Positions 42,855 to 55,500 of a stretch of DNA of 64,000 nucleotides are shown here, piece after piece. The stretch's first letter is position 1. Each line of letters opens with the position of its first letter. The position numbers and the translations under genes are program-made. The stretch comes from Cryptomeria japonica (taxonomy: Eukaryota; Streptophyta; Pinopsida; Cupressales; Cupressaceae). Location of the stretch: positions 226,227,415-226,291,414 of the forward strand of contig NC_081410.1 in assembly GCF_030272615.1 (NCBI RefSeq), read 5' to 3'. The notes beneath the pieces were generated by a model that was not told the origin of the DNA, searched no databases, and was given only the letters and a program-made list of their open reading frames with translations.

Positions 42855-44872
42855 ATGCATTTGCATACACCAGAGATCATGCAATTCTTAAATAAAACAT
42901 ACCTAGTAATCCACAAGATAACTATATATATTCATGTATAAAATGAGAGAGATGTTACAATAGTTGCAATGTTTTCAAATTGTTGTTACAGTCATTTGAC
43001 CAAATATTATAGTCATGCTTGCAAATGTATCAAGGAAAAATCCCTATATGTGTCTAAGAAACCTTTTTGAATATACACCTAATGCCTTGGAGACATCATG
43101 AACCAAAATTGGCTTGAAATATTAGTCTTCTTTTATTTTGACAGTTTGTACCCACAAAATGAACCAAACTTGCACCAATGGTTGCCTTGCAACCTCCTTG
43201 GAATTTGAAGAATCACAACTAAACCAATCTTTTCAAAATGAGAAAAATATACAGCATATGTACATTAGGCGCCAAAACCTTAAACAACATTGTAGAGCCA
43301 CCCAAATCCATGGTTGAGGATAAATCATGCTGATCCAAATCAATGGGAATTAATCACATTAAATTTTGGTAGATGGGTGATTGGGCATCATTACTTTGGA
43401 TAATTGGATCGGTGAGAGAGAGAGTCAATGGGCCACAAAGAACACCAAAAATCACTTAAAAAACATCACCAATGCAAAAATCAACCCAAAACGTCTTTTG
43501 ACATAAAAATCCGCTAATCCTTTACAAAAGGAGCTATTAGGGATTGAGAAATTAACATACCTCATGGTCGCACGCTAATTGGGCCCTAAACACAAGCAAA
43601 AACCAATGCAAAACCCTACCAAGAAGAACACTTTGTTGGGATTAAGGTGACTTTAATCTTTGAGACTCCTAGCATGATTTCATTATTTATTTATATAATC
43701 CCATTGTGCATATTTTATTTTATATATCTTAAGAGTTAAGTTTCTAATGTTGCATATCACTTTGTGGGACCCGATGGAGAGATGCATTCTCACATGTAAA
43801 GTGGCGAGCACAAAATTGAGCCACTCTTCACAATGGCACTCATTTTAGCAAAGGGAATTGTAAAATCATTGGGAGGAGCGCATAGATGCCATGTGACATG
43901 TTAGTGTGGAGTTAACTCTTGGTGGAAGAGGAGTTAATATGCAATGATGTTCATTTTAGCAAGTAGCTTTATGCATGCTAGACCCCCAAGTATGGATTTG
44001 ACATGTTTGTATGATGTGGGTGTTGTTGTATAATGAAATTTATAATTTTGGAAGGACAAGTGTTAGTGGTTCAGAAAGTTATATTTGTAACAAGTCATGA
44101 ACATGAAAAGCTATTGTTTTGGACACCACTTGTCTAGCTAGGTATGGAGGATGGTTTAGGAAACCATGGGAACCTACATTTAGTGTATTGGGCTCTATAA
44201 ATATGTTAATGCCTTAGTTGATTTGATAAGAGACATTGTTTATTTTCTAAGATGTTTAGAGGCTATCAAAATCGCTCCAAAAATATTGATGATTGTAACT
44301 ACACCTAAAAAGAGCATAGACTCTTCTATTGTATTGTAATTGTTCTATTACTATAATAAAATTGATCTATGCTTTGGTGTGTGGGTTTTTTCTCGCAAGG
44401 GTTTTCCCATGTAAATTTGGTGTTTTTTGTTTTATGTGTTTTGAAGCTACCTTGCGTTTGGGATTCTAAATTTGTAACTATGTATTCATTTATAAGAAAT
44501 ATTTGAATTCACTCTCCTGTGAGATTTTGCATTAGGAAGGTTGTTTCCACACTTTTCTTTCCATTCACATTTGTGGGGAATTGGCCCTTAGGACCACCTT
44601 CAACCTCTTGTTTTTTTGCAAATGACTAGGTGAAAATTCATGACGTTAATGACATTCTCGAGAAGGCCTCTGTTGCGAATTGGGTCTTAGCCTTACTACA
44701 TGCCAAAGAAGACAAGCAAAACACAAAAATCCCGAGCCTTGAAGAATAGGTATTTTTGAACAGCTCACATCAATGGTTGAAGAGGAACAAGTATGAGAAG
44801 CCCCAAATCAATTTTTTGTTTAACTTTATCCTTCATCATTTCTCCAAAGTTGGTGATTGGTAGTATATATGG
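42855..44872 (+). repeat. Repeat Y, copy B (uninterrupted)
   Basis: Matches copy A (24,733-28,432) over its length and lacks the 1.7-kb insertion, showing the empty site near 43,005-43,016. It is bounded on both sides by repeat X. No intact frame. Confidence 0.8.
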
Positions 44873-45198
44873 AACCAAGTTGGAAGTTTTAGTGGAATCA
44901 TGTTGGAAGTTTTGGTGGTTCTTGGAACCACTAGAAGCCCCAACTCAAAACTACTTAGTTGAAATTTCCCCAAAAAATGTCCAATGAAAAACAAAGGAAC
45001 CCACAAGCCCATCTTCAATATGAAATTTATAAATCGTGCATAGACTACCTATTATGCCCAAATTGCCGGTTTAGGATCCATTAGGAGCAAGTTGAAACTC
45101 GAAGGGGTGTTAGGAACCAAGTTAGAGGTTCCAAAAGCTACCAGAACCACTGACGCTAACACTTTATAAAATTCATCACCACTTTGTTGACACTTTCA
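44873..45198 (+). repeat. Repeat X' (right)
   Basis: Homologous to repeat X from AACCAAGTTGG to GTTGACACTTTCA, with a short internal duplication of the GTTGGAAGTTTTGGTGG text. It lacks the left TGTCAACAAA end. Confidence 0.7.
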
Positions 45199-47400
45199 CC
45201 GAGAATAGGAATAAGAACCAAGGACAACTCAAACATGTTTCTCCAAAAAAATTTGCTAAGGCATGGAAGAAAAGGCAATAATTGACAACAAAGTAGGAAC
45301 TAGGAACATGTTGTTGGTCCTAGCGGTTCTAGGAACTATTGTCAACACTGAGAGAGGTTCCTAGAACAAAGAAAACCTTTGATCGACCATAATGTGCACA
45401 ATTTGACTAATCTTCCCCAAATTTGAAACATAGATACCCATTTGAGCATTTTACATTGTTTACAACATAGACAAACTCTAAACAACCAATTTTTTGGAAT
45501 TATTAACATGGGGTAAATGACTAAGGACATGGGAAGGGAAAAGATAGCTGGGGCCATATTTTAACATGATGATGTTTGTAGACTACCTTAGACTGGTTAG
45601 TTATGAGGGATCACAAAATGGACACATCACAAAAACATAAAAGAAAGGGACTCAAGCAAAAAAGATAATGAAAATTTGAGTCCCAATAGAAGGTTTGGTC
45701 TTTAGATTTCTCTTTTTAGTCTTTGCTGCATGGTTATTTTGGTATCCGATAATCATAAAGACCATCAAGATACCCCTTTGAAGGATCCAAATTAAGGCAT
45801 TTTTGTGATAAATGTTTAAGTTAAATTTTGATCTCTTCAATTTTCTAGTGGTCATTTGACATAAGACTATTAGGGCAATTGGATTAGATTGTTTGGTTTT
45901 CCCTTTGAGTTCTAGAAGAAAGAGGCCGTGGAAGCCATTGGATAGTGTGTTGGAGAGTTTGTTGAGGTTGTCTTTCAATCTTTTTTTTAGTAGATGGTGG
46001 TATGTATGATTATTGAAATAAGAAATGATCTTGGTTTGTCAATACCCCAACAAATAAATTTGGTATGTCATGTGGATTTTCAAAAAATGAGGATGGGGGA
46101 CACATAGATAGTTTTGCGTATTGGGGGCTATGGGCTATAGCTACCCAAACATTTTTTGGGATTTGGGGATTATGTACGAAATATTGGGGATAGGGGGACT
46201 ATAGATCAAAATTTACATTATTGATATATTTTCTATTTATTATACTAATTAATATTTATAATTACTATACTAATTGATAATAAAAATATTATTATAAACA
46301 TGTATTCCCCACAACTCCTATGTTTTCTCTAGCACAAAAATCCTCATTGTTTTTGACCAAATATTCCTTGTTTAAGAAAAAAGGGTAAAGCATGGGAATT
46401 TTCTTAGCCTAAATGATGATCGTTGTGCAAATGAAGACAACAATATTTTCATTCTTGAATCTTTTTATTCATTTTCTTTTATGTTCTTAGAAACCCCTGA
46501 CAATATTCAATAGAAATGTGCAAGCATTTATAAAAACTTGATAACATCCACCACTTCCCCACCTTTACTATGTCCATTACTCTCTACTAAGTCCAAGGTG
46601 TCTATGATATTTGAATTAAGAAACATGTGATCAATAGAGTGTGTGCATTTGAGTAAACGAAAACAAAAACAATTTTACTTCAAATAATCTATTTTGCGTC
46701 CAATACCATATCAATATTATCTCTTTCTTCCAAGCTCAACCATTTGTACATGCCATTATGTTGTTTGTTTGTTCAAATATTTGACACAAATCAAAATTTC
46801 TATCATGAAAAAGAAAGAAAAGGTTTTGGGAGATGAACAGGATCCTAGTGCTAGGATTTTGTCACAATCAAGCTTATTAGCACATGCAATTAGTTTTCCA
46901 TCTATAAGTAAAAATCCCAAAATTGATTTTGGCCTACATAAGAATATAATGTTGCAACTAGGAAAGTACAAGATGCACATGGGAACATTATATTGGATGC
47001 TACACTAGATATCTCACACATTCAATCTCCCCTTTCATGGAAGAGTGCTAAGACTTAAGAGGAATCAATAATTGTATTTAAAGAAAATGAATAGACAATA
47101 TTAAATATTTGAAAAATTCTTGGTTTCTTAAAAAAAAGAAAGCTTATCACCAAAATTCCCAAGAACCTTACAAGAATAGAATTCCATGATGAGATTAGTT
47201 ATATGATCACTTTGCTTAACAAAGTGATGGGGAAGTTGGATGCTAGGATCTAACTTTAGTGGATGTTCCTAAGTCCTTTAACAATGCTACCTCTAACAGG
47301 GTAAAGGTTCTAATTGGTCTTGAAGAAAATACCTTAACCGAGTGGCACCTAACAGTGTCTTTGTAATCTCCTAATAGGGATGGCTCCTCACTGGGCGTAC
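45199..47400. other. Unassigned decayed sequence
   Basis: Frames such as 45,652-45,978 minus and 46,694-47,008 plus show no known domain. 46,200-46,310 is very AT-rich. I see nothing that can be named. Confidence 0.4.
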
Positions 47401-47620
47401 TCTAGAAGAGTGCATATTTTGTGAGTTTCTACTCACACTGTGGTTTTCTCCCGTTTGGGTTTCCACATGATAAATCTTGGTAGTCATGTGCGTTTGATTT
47501 TATGTGTGCATGTTTCTTATTAATGCCTCTTATACTAATAAGTGTTGAGTTTTAATAGAAACTTTGATTAAGGTTAAATCTGGTAGAGACGGTATAGTGT
47601 TGATTCACCCCTCCCCTCTC
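47401..47620 (+). mobile_element. Copia-type LTR 3' end remnant 1
   Basis: Has the run typical of plant copia LTR ends: a CCCGTTTGGGTTTCCAC box at 47,450, then ATTCACCCCTCCCCTCTCAG near 47,603. The LTR start is not identified. Confidence 0.5.
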
Positions 47621-47640
47621 AGAATCGGTTGGGACTAAAA

Positions 47641-48776
47641 AAAGATTCATCATGAATTTCTCAGGTTGAGGTGAACCATCTTGGTTTTCATTTAGCCCTG
47701 AAAAAGTGAGAGGCTCACTTTTCAATCAACCTCGGATGTCTGATGCAAGAGCATCCCTGGTTCTTCGCAATCTTGCATCAACCAATGTTTTTTTCCTTTC
47801 ATTTTGTTTCTTATTTTGTAATTTAAGTATTTATTTTAGCATATCTTTTTGTTTTCTTATTGGATGTTGCGGAGCTGGATTTGGTCAGTGGACATGTTCA
47901 TCAATCTTATCCTTGGTCCATGGGACGTTTGGATCTTATTTCGACAAGTTGTCGCTTCTGGAATATGGGACAATTTTCTTTCCTATGTACCGAAGCCGCC
48001 TGAACCTATTTGCTATTGTTGATGCTTACGGATCTTTTCCGTTGCTTGCAGAGCCTGATTTTGTTGTTTCCAGTGTTGCTTGGCATGTGGCCAACCTTAC
48101 CTTAGGTCCTCACTTATTCCTTTGGATTTTCCGGAGGGATCTCTTTGGCTGAAGCAACCTTGTTTTCACGTTTCGACTTGTTCATCGAGATTTGTTCATC
48201 TTGGGCAGCCGAGGATCATCCTTGATCATAAAAATCAATGTAATTGAGAATTTAGAAAGAAGTTTTAGCATATAAAAGAAAAATATTAAGATTAGGAGTT
48301 CTCGAGTTGGCTTGCATTCTTGTTGGAGTTGAATGTTGCATAACATGCACGTTCTGTGCCCATGCCTGTGAGCCAAATCTATGTGCCCGAATGTTGTCGA
48401 CAATTTGTAATTGGTTTTTATGATATAATAAATTTGATTTTGCATTGCCTCCATTACATTGAGTTGTTTGAGTCGTGTTTTATTTGTTGTGTGGTTTAGA
48501 CTATTCTTTTTGAGGACCCTCCTAACCATGGTTGCACCATTATGTAATATTTCTATATTTTTGTAGAGTATATTGATATTGTGGGTGTCATCCCCACCGT
48601 GGTTTTTCCCTTAACTAGGTTTTCCACTTATTAAATTTGGTGTTATGGTGTTGTTGTTGATTTCTTTGTGTTTCTGCATCTTTCTTTTCTTCATTTGCAT
48701 TAAGTGGTTAAAAGGACAAATTAACAAGGTTAAAAATTGTAGAACACTGATTCACCCCCCCTCTTAGTGTTCCTTG
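47641..48776 (+). mobile_element. Copia-type LTR remnant 2
   Basis: CCGTGGTTTTTCCC and GGTTTTCCAC near 48,600, then GATTCACCCCCCCTCTTAG at 48,749, mark an LTR end directly abutting the next LTR start. A 148-codon plus frame (47,706-48,152) inside it is hydrophobic and shows no known domain. The left border is approximate. Confidence 0.45.
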
Positions 48777-51210
48777 TGTTGGCATTGTTGTCATTGATGT
48801 CAACAAGAGTAATAGGGATGACAAGAGGTTGAAGAGAAGAAGGTAGTAGACGTGCATAACACGAAAGCATGACAAACACATAACTTGCAGGTTGTGCAGT
48901 TGTGCATAACATGTCGTGTTATGCTACACAAATGATGTAGGTTTCAGAGGTAAAAAATCCCTTCGATGGTAGTTTTTTGGTGAGACAAGGATTCTTTCTC
49001 ACCGACGATGCTTTTCGGTGTAAGATGGAGATTCGGCAAAACCATCTACTTGATTCATTGAGTTTCATTGTTATACCAACAAATTCATCTTCGGTGTTGT
49101 GGTCATCGTGTGTTGATGACAAGCAGTTTGTGTCGAGTGGGCCCTCCTCATGCGCTTTGAAGTCCAGTTGGCGATTATGCATTAGTCCATCAAGATGATG
49201 ATGTATGCATGTGGTATCCTTCGGTGTGTTCGAGTGAAGGAAAGAGACCTTGCAGGATAACAAAGTTGGAGGCACATGGTGTATCCAACTACCCTAAACC
49301 GTAGAAGCTTGAGGTGATATAGCTGTGCGAGGTAACAAGGATAAAGGTAAGAGGTCACTCCTTCTATCCTCCAGCAAGATGGACCACAACAAAAATATCT
49401 CGCGGGATAACACAACAGTGAAGCATGAGGATCCTTGCTATCCTGCATCATCAAAACGTGAGAAGCGATGGTCGTGCGAGGTAACAAAAGGAGAAGCAAG
49501 ATATGTCTCCTATTGTCCTGCACTGTATGATGTCAAGGATGAAAAGTCATGTGGGGTAAGTAAGAACAAAGTAAATAGTGTCCCCGCTATCCCAGGGTTG
49601 GGAAGCATAGATGAAAAGGAGTCTGCAGGGCATCAAGAAGCAAGATGGCTAATACATCCCGCTAGACCACATGAGTAAAACAGACTTGAAGATAAACTTG
49701 TGGGATAAAGAAAGTGAAGGAGATACATTCCTCGCTATCCCATGATGCCAATAGATAGAGGATGGAACTCTTGCCAGCCAAGAGAAATTAAAAATAGTGC
49801 ATCCTGCCAGCCCGCATGAGGAAAAGGGGTTTGAGAATGACGATGTGAGCTAACGAAGTTAAAGTAGCTAGTGGCTTTTTCCATCCTGCAGACATATCTA
49901 AGATAGGCATAACATAAAAGTTAGTCATAGTATGGAGTTTGATGGCACTGTGTAGTTCAAGAGTCCACGTGGTGTTTGACCATGGTTGACCAAGTGACTT
50001 GGATGTCGATTAAGAAGACTTTTGATGACATCTATGCATGCCAATAGTCATAGAGTTTTATGTGGCAGCTGATCAACCTTGACTGAGTGATTTGGATGAA
50101 GAAAATGAATACATGAGGCTCCCTGGTGGAAAAAGAACAAATCAGATACGTAGAAGTCGGTGATGATGGAGGTAGTTGCTGATCCTTTTAGGGTAGGTTG
50201 ATAGAGGATGGAGAATACATTAATGGTGACCGACTTGCAGGCTAGTTGTGTGGCTCGAGGAAGGATTCCAAATCATTTTGGGAAAAGAAAGATTACTAAA
50301 CTTTGTAATTTAAGTACAAAGAACGATCTAAAGAAAGATGGGATGCATTTACTAGAGGTGGCAAACCTGAGATCATATTCAAGATAGAGAATAAAATCTC
50401 TAGAGGTGTAAATATCCAAGATAATCGACTTGAATAAAACATTCAAATTTTGTAGTGGAGGAAAAATATGAGGTGTATAGAGTCGATTGAATCCAACAAA
50501 AGATGTGATGAGATATGACATTGGTAGGTGTAGCTGTTAAGAGAGAGATAGAGGTGGAAATAAAGAAGTCTCAACTAGACTACTATAGGGTGTGTAGTGA
50601 AGAACTGTAAAAAGTGCGTTGTCGTTGCTAAGAGAAAATAGAGCAATCTATGGAAGTACATATAGAGAAAGAACAAAGTATTCTGCAAGGTGAAGCTTTA
50701 GCAGAGAGAAAAAGACAACTAGACATATGAAGAAGAAGAAACAAAGGAAGAACTTTAGCAGGCAAAGAAATTCATTCTCAAGATATGAGAAATTTGTAAG
50801 TGTTACAAAACTCATTTGTAACAAGGTTTTATCACTGCATTATAAACTTTGATAATCTTTGTAAATCTTTGAGTGGGTGCTCAAAGCAGGGGTAGGTGCT
50901 CCTTTGAGTAGGTGCTCAAAAGATCAGGGGTTGGTGCTCCTTGGGTTGGTGCCCTAAAGTTCAAGGGTTGGTGCCTTAAACATTGTAATTTGTTATTCAC
51001 TGTGAGGCTAGTTTGGAGTAGTAGATTCCAACAACATTTATCTTCGAGGTTTTTCCCCACTGTTGGTTTTCCTTGTAAATCTTGTGTTGTTGACTGTTTC
51101 TTGTGTGTGTGTGTTCTCATTTGCATTGAATTCTTAATATCTGCACACTTAGCTTAGAATTTTTTTATAAATACACCGATTCAACCCCCTCTCAGTGTCC
51201 ATCTATGTTC
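48777..51210 (+). mobile_element. Copia-type LTR 3 with hairpin array
   Basis: Starts TGTTGGCATTGTTGTCATTG and ends near GATTCAACCCCCTCTCAGTG (about 51,180-51,210). About 2.4 kb with no coding region, so probably a solo LTR. It carries a repeat array in its first half (see 49,230-49,890). No target duplication found. Confidence 0.55.
49230..49890 (+). repeat. Tandem array 5: GGGATAAC...CTATCC hairpin units
   Basis: About eight units of roughly 75-90 bp. Each starts TGCGAGGTAACA or TGTGGGATAAAG and ends with its approximate complement, CTATCCTGC or CTATCCCATG, about 35 bases later. The clearest stem is TGGGATA (49,702) with TATCCCA (49,736). Long frames through it are by-products. Confidence 0.6.
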
Positions 51211-53370
51211 AAAGATTGAGCTTTCAGTGAATAGGAGAGCGACAAGCGATAAGGATCAATGGGAGGCAGGAGGAAGCACATGTCATGACCCATATTAGGT
51301 GCTGACCTGGTCAACACCTTGATTCCAACAATGGGGCTTTTTCAAGGTTTTTTCTGGTCAAGATTTGTCTCTGTGCATGTGATTTTTGTGTGTTATTCCA
51401 ACATTCTATTAAATTGTATATGGAAGTTTTGTTTTGATTTTGTTGAGAAATTATCCGGTGAAAATAAATTTTGTTTTGGGGATTTTGGTTCTTGTTGAGA
51501 AATTATTTTCAAGGATGAATTTTCTGTTTGGAGTTATTTATTTTGCTTTTGAGTGAAAGACGTCTCTTCTTGGATTGTTTTTTATTATGTCGGGCCTTAT
51601 TTGAGTTTTTCAGAGTTTGTTTATGAATTTTATTTATGTTTCGTTTCATATTTTATTGCTTTTTCATATGCACTAAAAGAATTAAGATATGCATTAAAAT
51701 AAGTGAAATGTGCACTATTCTGAGTCACATATGTGCTATTCTAATTCACATATGCAATAATCTAAGTCGCAAATACACTAGAAGAATTAATAAATGTGCT
51801 AAACAAATGTGTAAATGTGCGACAAGAATGTGCAAATGTGTTATTCAAGTTATTTATACTTTTTTTTTAACTTGTTTTTAGATTTTTGACAATCTGAATC
51901 ATGCTAGAGACTTATTTTCGGATTTGTGAATTTCTTGTGATGTTTTTCTAGAATTCCTTGATTGGATTCTTGAAGGAATTTCGTGATTCTTGATATTGTA
52001 TAAGTTGTATTCCTTTAGAATTATGTATGAATCAATTGTACTATGATTGTCTATGATGTTCTTCTAGAGATGGTTAATTAATTTGTGAACCTGACTATTG
52101 TGATGTTCTTGATGTTGCATAAGATATGCTCTTCTAGAATGATATGTATGGAGCGAATGTACTATGATGGTTCAGATTGTTATATGGGAACCGAGTTATT
52201 ATGCACATCATAGAATTATGAAATATCTTTATGATTATTGTATTTTATCCCTAGACTTTAGGAACATGGTAGGGGAAGTGGTTTCCATGGGTGCTAGGGT
52301 CTAGAGAGAGGATTGCCAATAGATCTCATTGGAAGTTATGTTTTAAACAAGCGATAATCTTAATTAATTAAATCTAGGTGGGTTGGGTAGTAGGTTTTCA
52401 GATTAATAAGATAATAAAATGTTTTGGTGCCTCACTCATGGCTTAGAGTGCTAGTGCAGGCTCAAGATGAGATTTGGGAAGGCCTTGGAGAGGCAAACCG
52501 AACTCCCTTGATTCTCTCAAAGATTGAGTTCATTCCACATGGGTGTCACTGGTGTCGAGGTCCAGAGAGACTACCGAGATAACGTTGATGACAACATGTG
52601 ATGACACTTTCCCTTACTTGTGTCCTAGGTCTTAGCCTTTGTTTTATGGAAGTCTCTGGTTGGTCTCTAGTGTTAGTCTTTGTTTTATGTTTGAGCCAAT
52701 GTCTTGTGTTGATAGTTTTGTGTTGTTGTGTTCATATTTATATCTTGTGTTTTCTTGGGGAGTAGGTGTAAATCTAAGCTTAGTGTGTGTGGGGTCTTAT
52801 ATCATTCTTCGGATCATGGGGGGTGGTTCCTTTTGGTTCCACAAAGCCGGGTGGTTGATGCCTTCTTCCATTGGGATATTTTCTCTTTATTGGATGTTTG
52901 TGAGAGTGATGGATGCTACTACTTATCTTCAGTTCTTGTGCTATGGCTTCTTGGAGTAGTTGTATATCATGATTTCCTATATGCATCATATTATATGTAT
53001 TTGTTCATGTCACCAATATATGATGCAATATGTAATATAAAATGACATATGTAATAGTGGTTAGAAGGGTGTGGATATTATCTTAGGATGATATGATGAA
53101 TTGCTAATATTTGGAATTAGTATGTTTAATGGTTTTAATGGAGCTTTTTCATGATTATCATTCTACGATATATCTGATGTATTGTATGTGAGAATAAGTA
53201 GAGAAGAATGAACATGCATCGTTGATAGTTGATGTATATTATCTTATTTGATGTTGTAGTTAAGTAATGATGTTATGATACCCTAGGGAAGAATTGGTTT
53301 TTATTTTTTCTGAAATATTCCACTTTTGCACTTTAGCTTATGTATTTTGTGTATGTAATTCTTTAAGAAT
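51211..53370. other. Unassigned decayed repeat sequence
   Basis: 51,660-51,850 has a short imperfect repeat (ATATGTGC, ATTCTAA and similar, every 20-25 bp). 52,440-53,370 reads like an old LTR but has no defined end. The 106-codon frame at 52,639-52,959 has no recognisable domain. Confidence 0.35.
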
Positions 53371-53628
53371 AATGAATTAGTATAGTTCCGATTAATTAAA
53401 AAAGCAGGTTTTCAGGACCCAAAACCTTTAACAAAGGTGATTAAAATAAGACACCAAAAAGTCCAATGCTTAAGAACCGCATACAAAATGATTGGCAAAA
53501 AAGCCAGCAAACAAAAAGGACAACAAAACAAACAACAACAAAGAAACAAAGAAGGCGCTACATAGTAATTTTCTTCAACAGGTCCTCCGCCTTTATCACC
53601 AGCTCGTCGTAAATGAATTAGTATAGTT
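53371..53628 (-). mobile_element. 5'-truncated LINE (L1-type) with 17-bp target duplication
   Basis: The insert 53,388-53,611 is flanked by perfect 17-bp copies of AATGAATTAGTATAGTT (53,371-53,387 and 53,612-53,628). On the minus strand it encodes only the last residues of ORF2 (DELVIKAEDLLKKITM, then TAG at 53,558-53,560), followed by a T/G-rich 3' UTR ending AATTAATCGG. Heavy 5' truncation and long target duplications are typical of target-primed reverse transcription. Confidence 0.8.
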
Positions 53629-54192
53629 AATGAGTTGTACTTAAATTTTTTTTTTCTCTCTTTTCTAGATTTTATAATTTGTTTTTTAGTGTTTTTGTGA
53701 TGGACATGACATTAGAACACCAAAGTGAGGCCTAGGTGAGGAAAAAGTTATTGGCGAGTACAATTTAGGATGCTACAAAATCTATTCATCTCCTCCCACA
53801 TCTAGGTGCTTTGCATGTCTTGGTACATGTGCCATGGGCAGGCTCGAACTTGTCTCATGCTATAGAAGAAAAAGGAAAACATGTTCACACTAAAATTCAA
53901 TTCAAACTTACTTTAGCCCACAACTTGAAATAAGATTTAAAACTATTTAAAATGATTTAATTCACTTCAATTTATAAAATTAGATAAATTACCATACGAT
54001 TCTAGTCATCTTTTCCCACGTCTAGGTGCTCTACATGTCTAGGTATAGGTTCTATGGGTAGGCTCAGACCTATCTCATGCTATAGAAGAAAAAGGAAAAC
54101 ACATGAACACTAAAATTTGATTTATACTTACTTTAAACTATTGGAGATTTGGAAGCATGTTGTAAATATGTGCTTGAATGATATCTGAGAGA
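53629..54192. other. Unassigned sequence
   Basis: Two related stretches (near 53,800-53,890 and 54,010-54,110) share TCTAGGTGCT, CATGTCT and ATGCTATAGAAGAAAAAGGA, a diverged tandem duplication of about 215 bp. No gene. Confidence 0.5.
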
Positions 54193-55500
54193 TGCATTGT
54201 CATTGATGTCAACATATTTCACTGTTTGTGATAGTGATGCAGTGAAGTTTAGTGAGTTAATTTGTTCAGTGTAGTCAGCATGGTGAAGATCAAATTTAGT
54301 GGATTAAAGGGTTTATAGAGGATTGTTTATAGTTGATTCAGTTCAAAGGTCCGCATGAAGATTTGAGTGAGTTATGGGTATCTGTGTTGTGGCTGGTTTT
54401 TCAGTTGTTCAGTGATGACAAAGTGTCAGTATTTTGATCTGCATTGCTTCACATTGTATATCTTGATCTGCGGATTTGGAGGTATGTTTGGGATATTGAT
54501 GTGTATCCTTAATTCAGATGGTTCATAGTTTGGAGCTCCGCAAGTGATTTTTCAAGGTTGATAGTCATTGCAGTTAGTGTTCTTGAGGTTCGATGTGATG
54601 ATGATGTGATTCTAGTAATATGTGTTGATACAGATATTGCGATGGTAATCCATGATGCTTGTGGATGTTTCTGGATCGTGTGCCTTTTGTGTTGGTGATC
54701 TGCATTGATCATTGTGCGCGCAATTGATGATTTTCTCCAATGTGTTAGTTTTCTTCATGTTTTGGCTAACTAAATGCTTGTAGCGTGTTGCAAATGTTCG
54801 ACACACAATTCTTGGAGGTGTAGCATTTTTGAGGTGATGATTTGGGTCCATGCTATGACTTAGCCGACATTGGTTTGGTCTATGTGTGATAATTTGTATC
54901 TGATCAACAACTATGCCATTGTAATTATTTTATGTGTGTTGAGTCGACCTTGATGATCTTCACAAGGTTGATGTCATGTATACATAAATGTAATATCTTT
55001 GTAATTGAGTGTGTTGTGGATGAGAGGAAGTGTATATGAGCAAATAATGTATTAATGCTTTAGAGGCAGAGAAGAAGTGTGAAGAAGAGAAAGTTGTTAT
55101 GTGCTTAACTGGAATTGTAACTCGACATTAAGGAGATGCTATTTTTCAGTTCATAATCTTTCAGATGTGATCCAAATTTGTTTGTAAGATTGTGAGTCTT
55201 CCCTAGGTTGTAGCCCTTGTTGTTTTTGAGCAGTGAGGTATAGGAAGTGTGTCTAAATGCATGTGCATTCACCATTGTAATATTTCTATACTTCTAACAA
55301 AGTATAATCTTATTGTGGGTGTGCTCCCATCGTGGTTTTTCCCTTGATTAGGTTTTCCACATCAAAAATATTGGTTTTATATGTGTTCTTGATGTGTTGC
55401 TGATTTATTCTTTCATGCTTAATTATCAAATCTGAGAATAAGTTTAAGTTGTGTAAGTTTTTGAGACAACTGTTTCACCCCCCTTTCAGTTGTCTGCTCG
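54193..55500 (+). mobile_element. Copia-type LTR remnant 4
   Basis: TGCATTGTCATTGATGTCAA at 54,193 resembles the start of LTR 3. The end has TGTGGGTGTGCTCCCATCGT, GGTTTTCCAC and TTTCACCCCCCTTTCAG (to about 55,500). About 1.3 kb, no coding region. Confidence 0.55.

Noticed and set aside
42544-45198. X-Y-X' as an LTR retrotransposon with X as LTRs
   Set aside because: No primer binding site follows X, no polypurine tract precedes X', and the left terminus is missing from X'.
47706-48152. 148-codon hydrophobic frame that could be a small membrane protein
   Set aside because: It lies in an LTR remnant, has no recognisable domain, and no supporting splice or regulatory sites were seen.
49325-49678. 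117-codon Lys/Ser-rich frame
   Set aside because: It follows the hairpin units of array 5, so its composition reflects the repeat.
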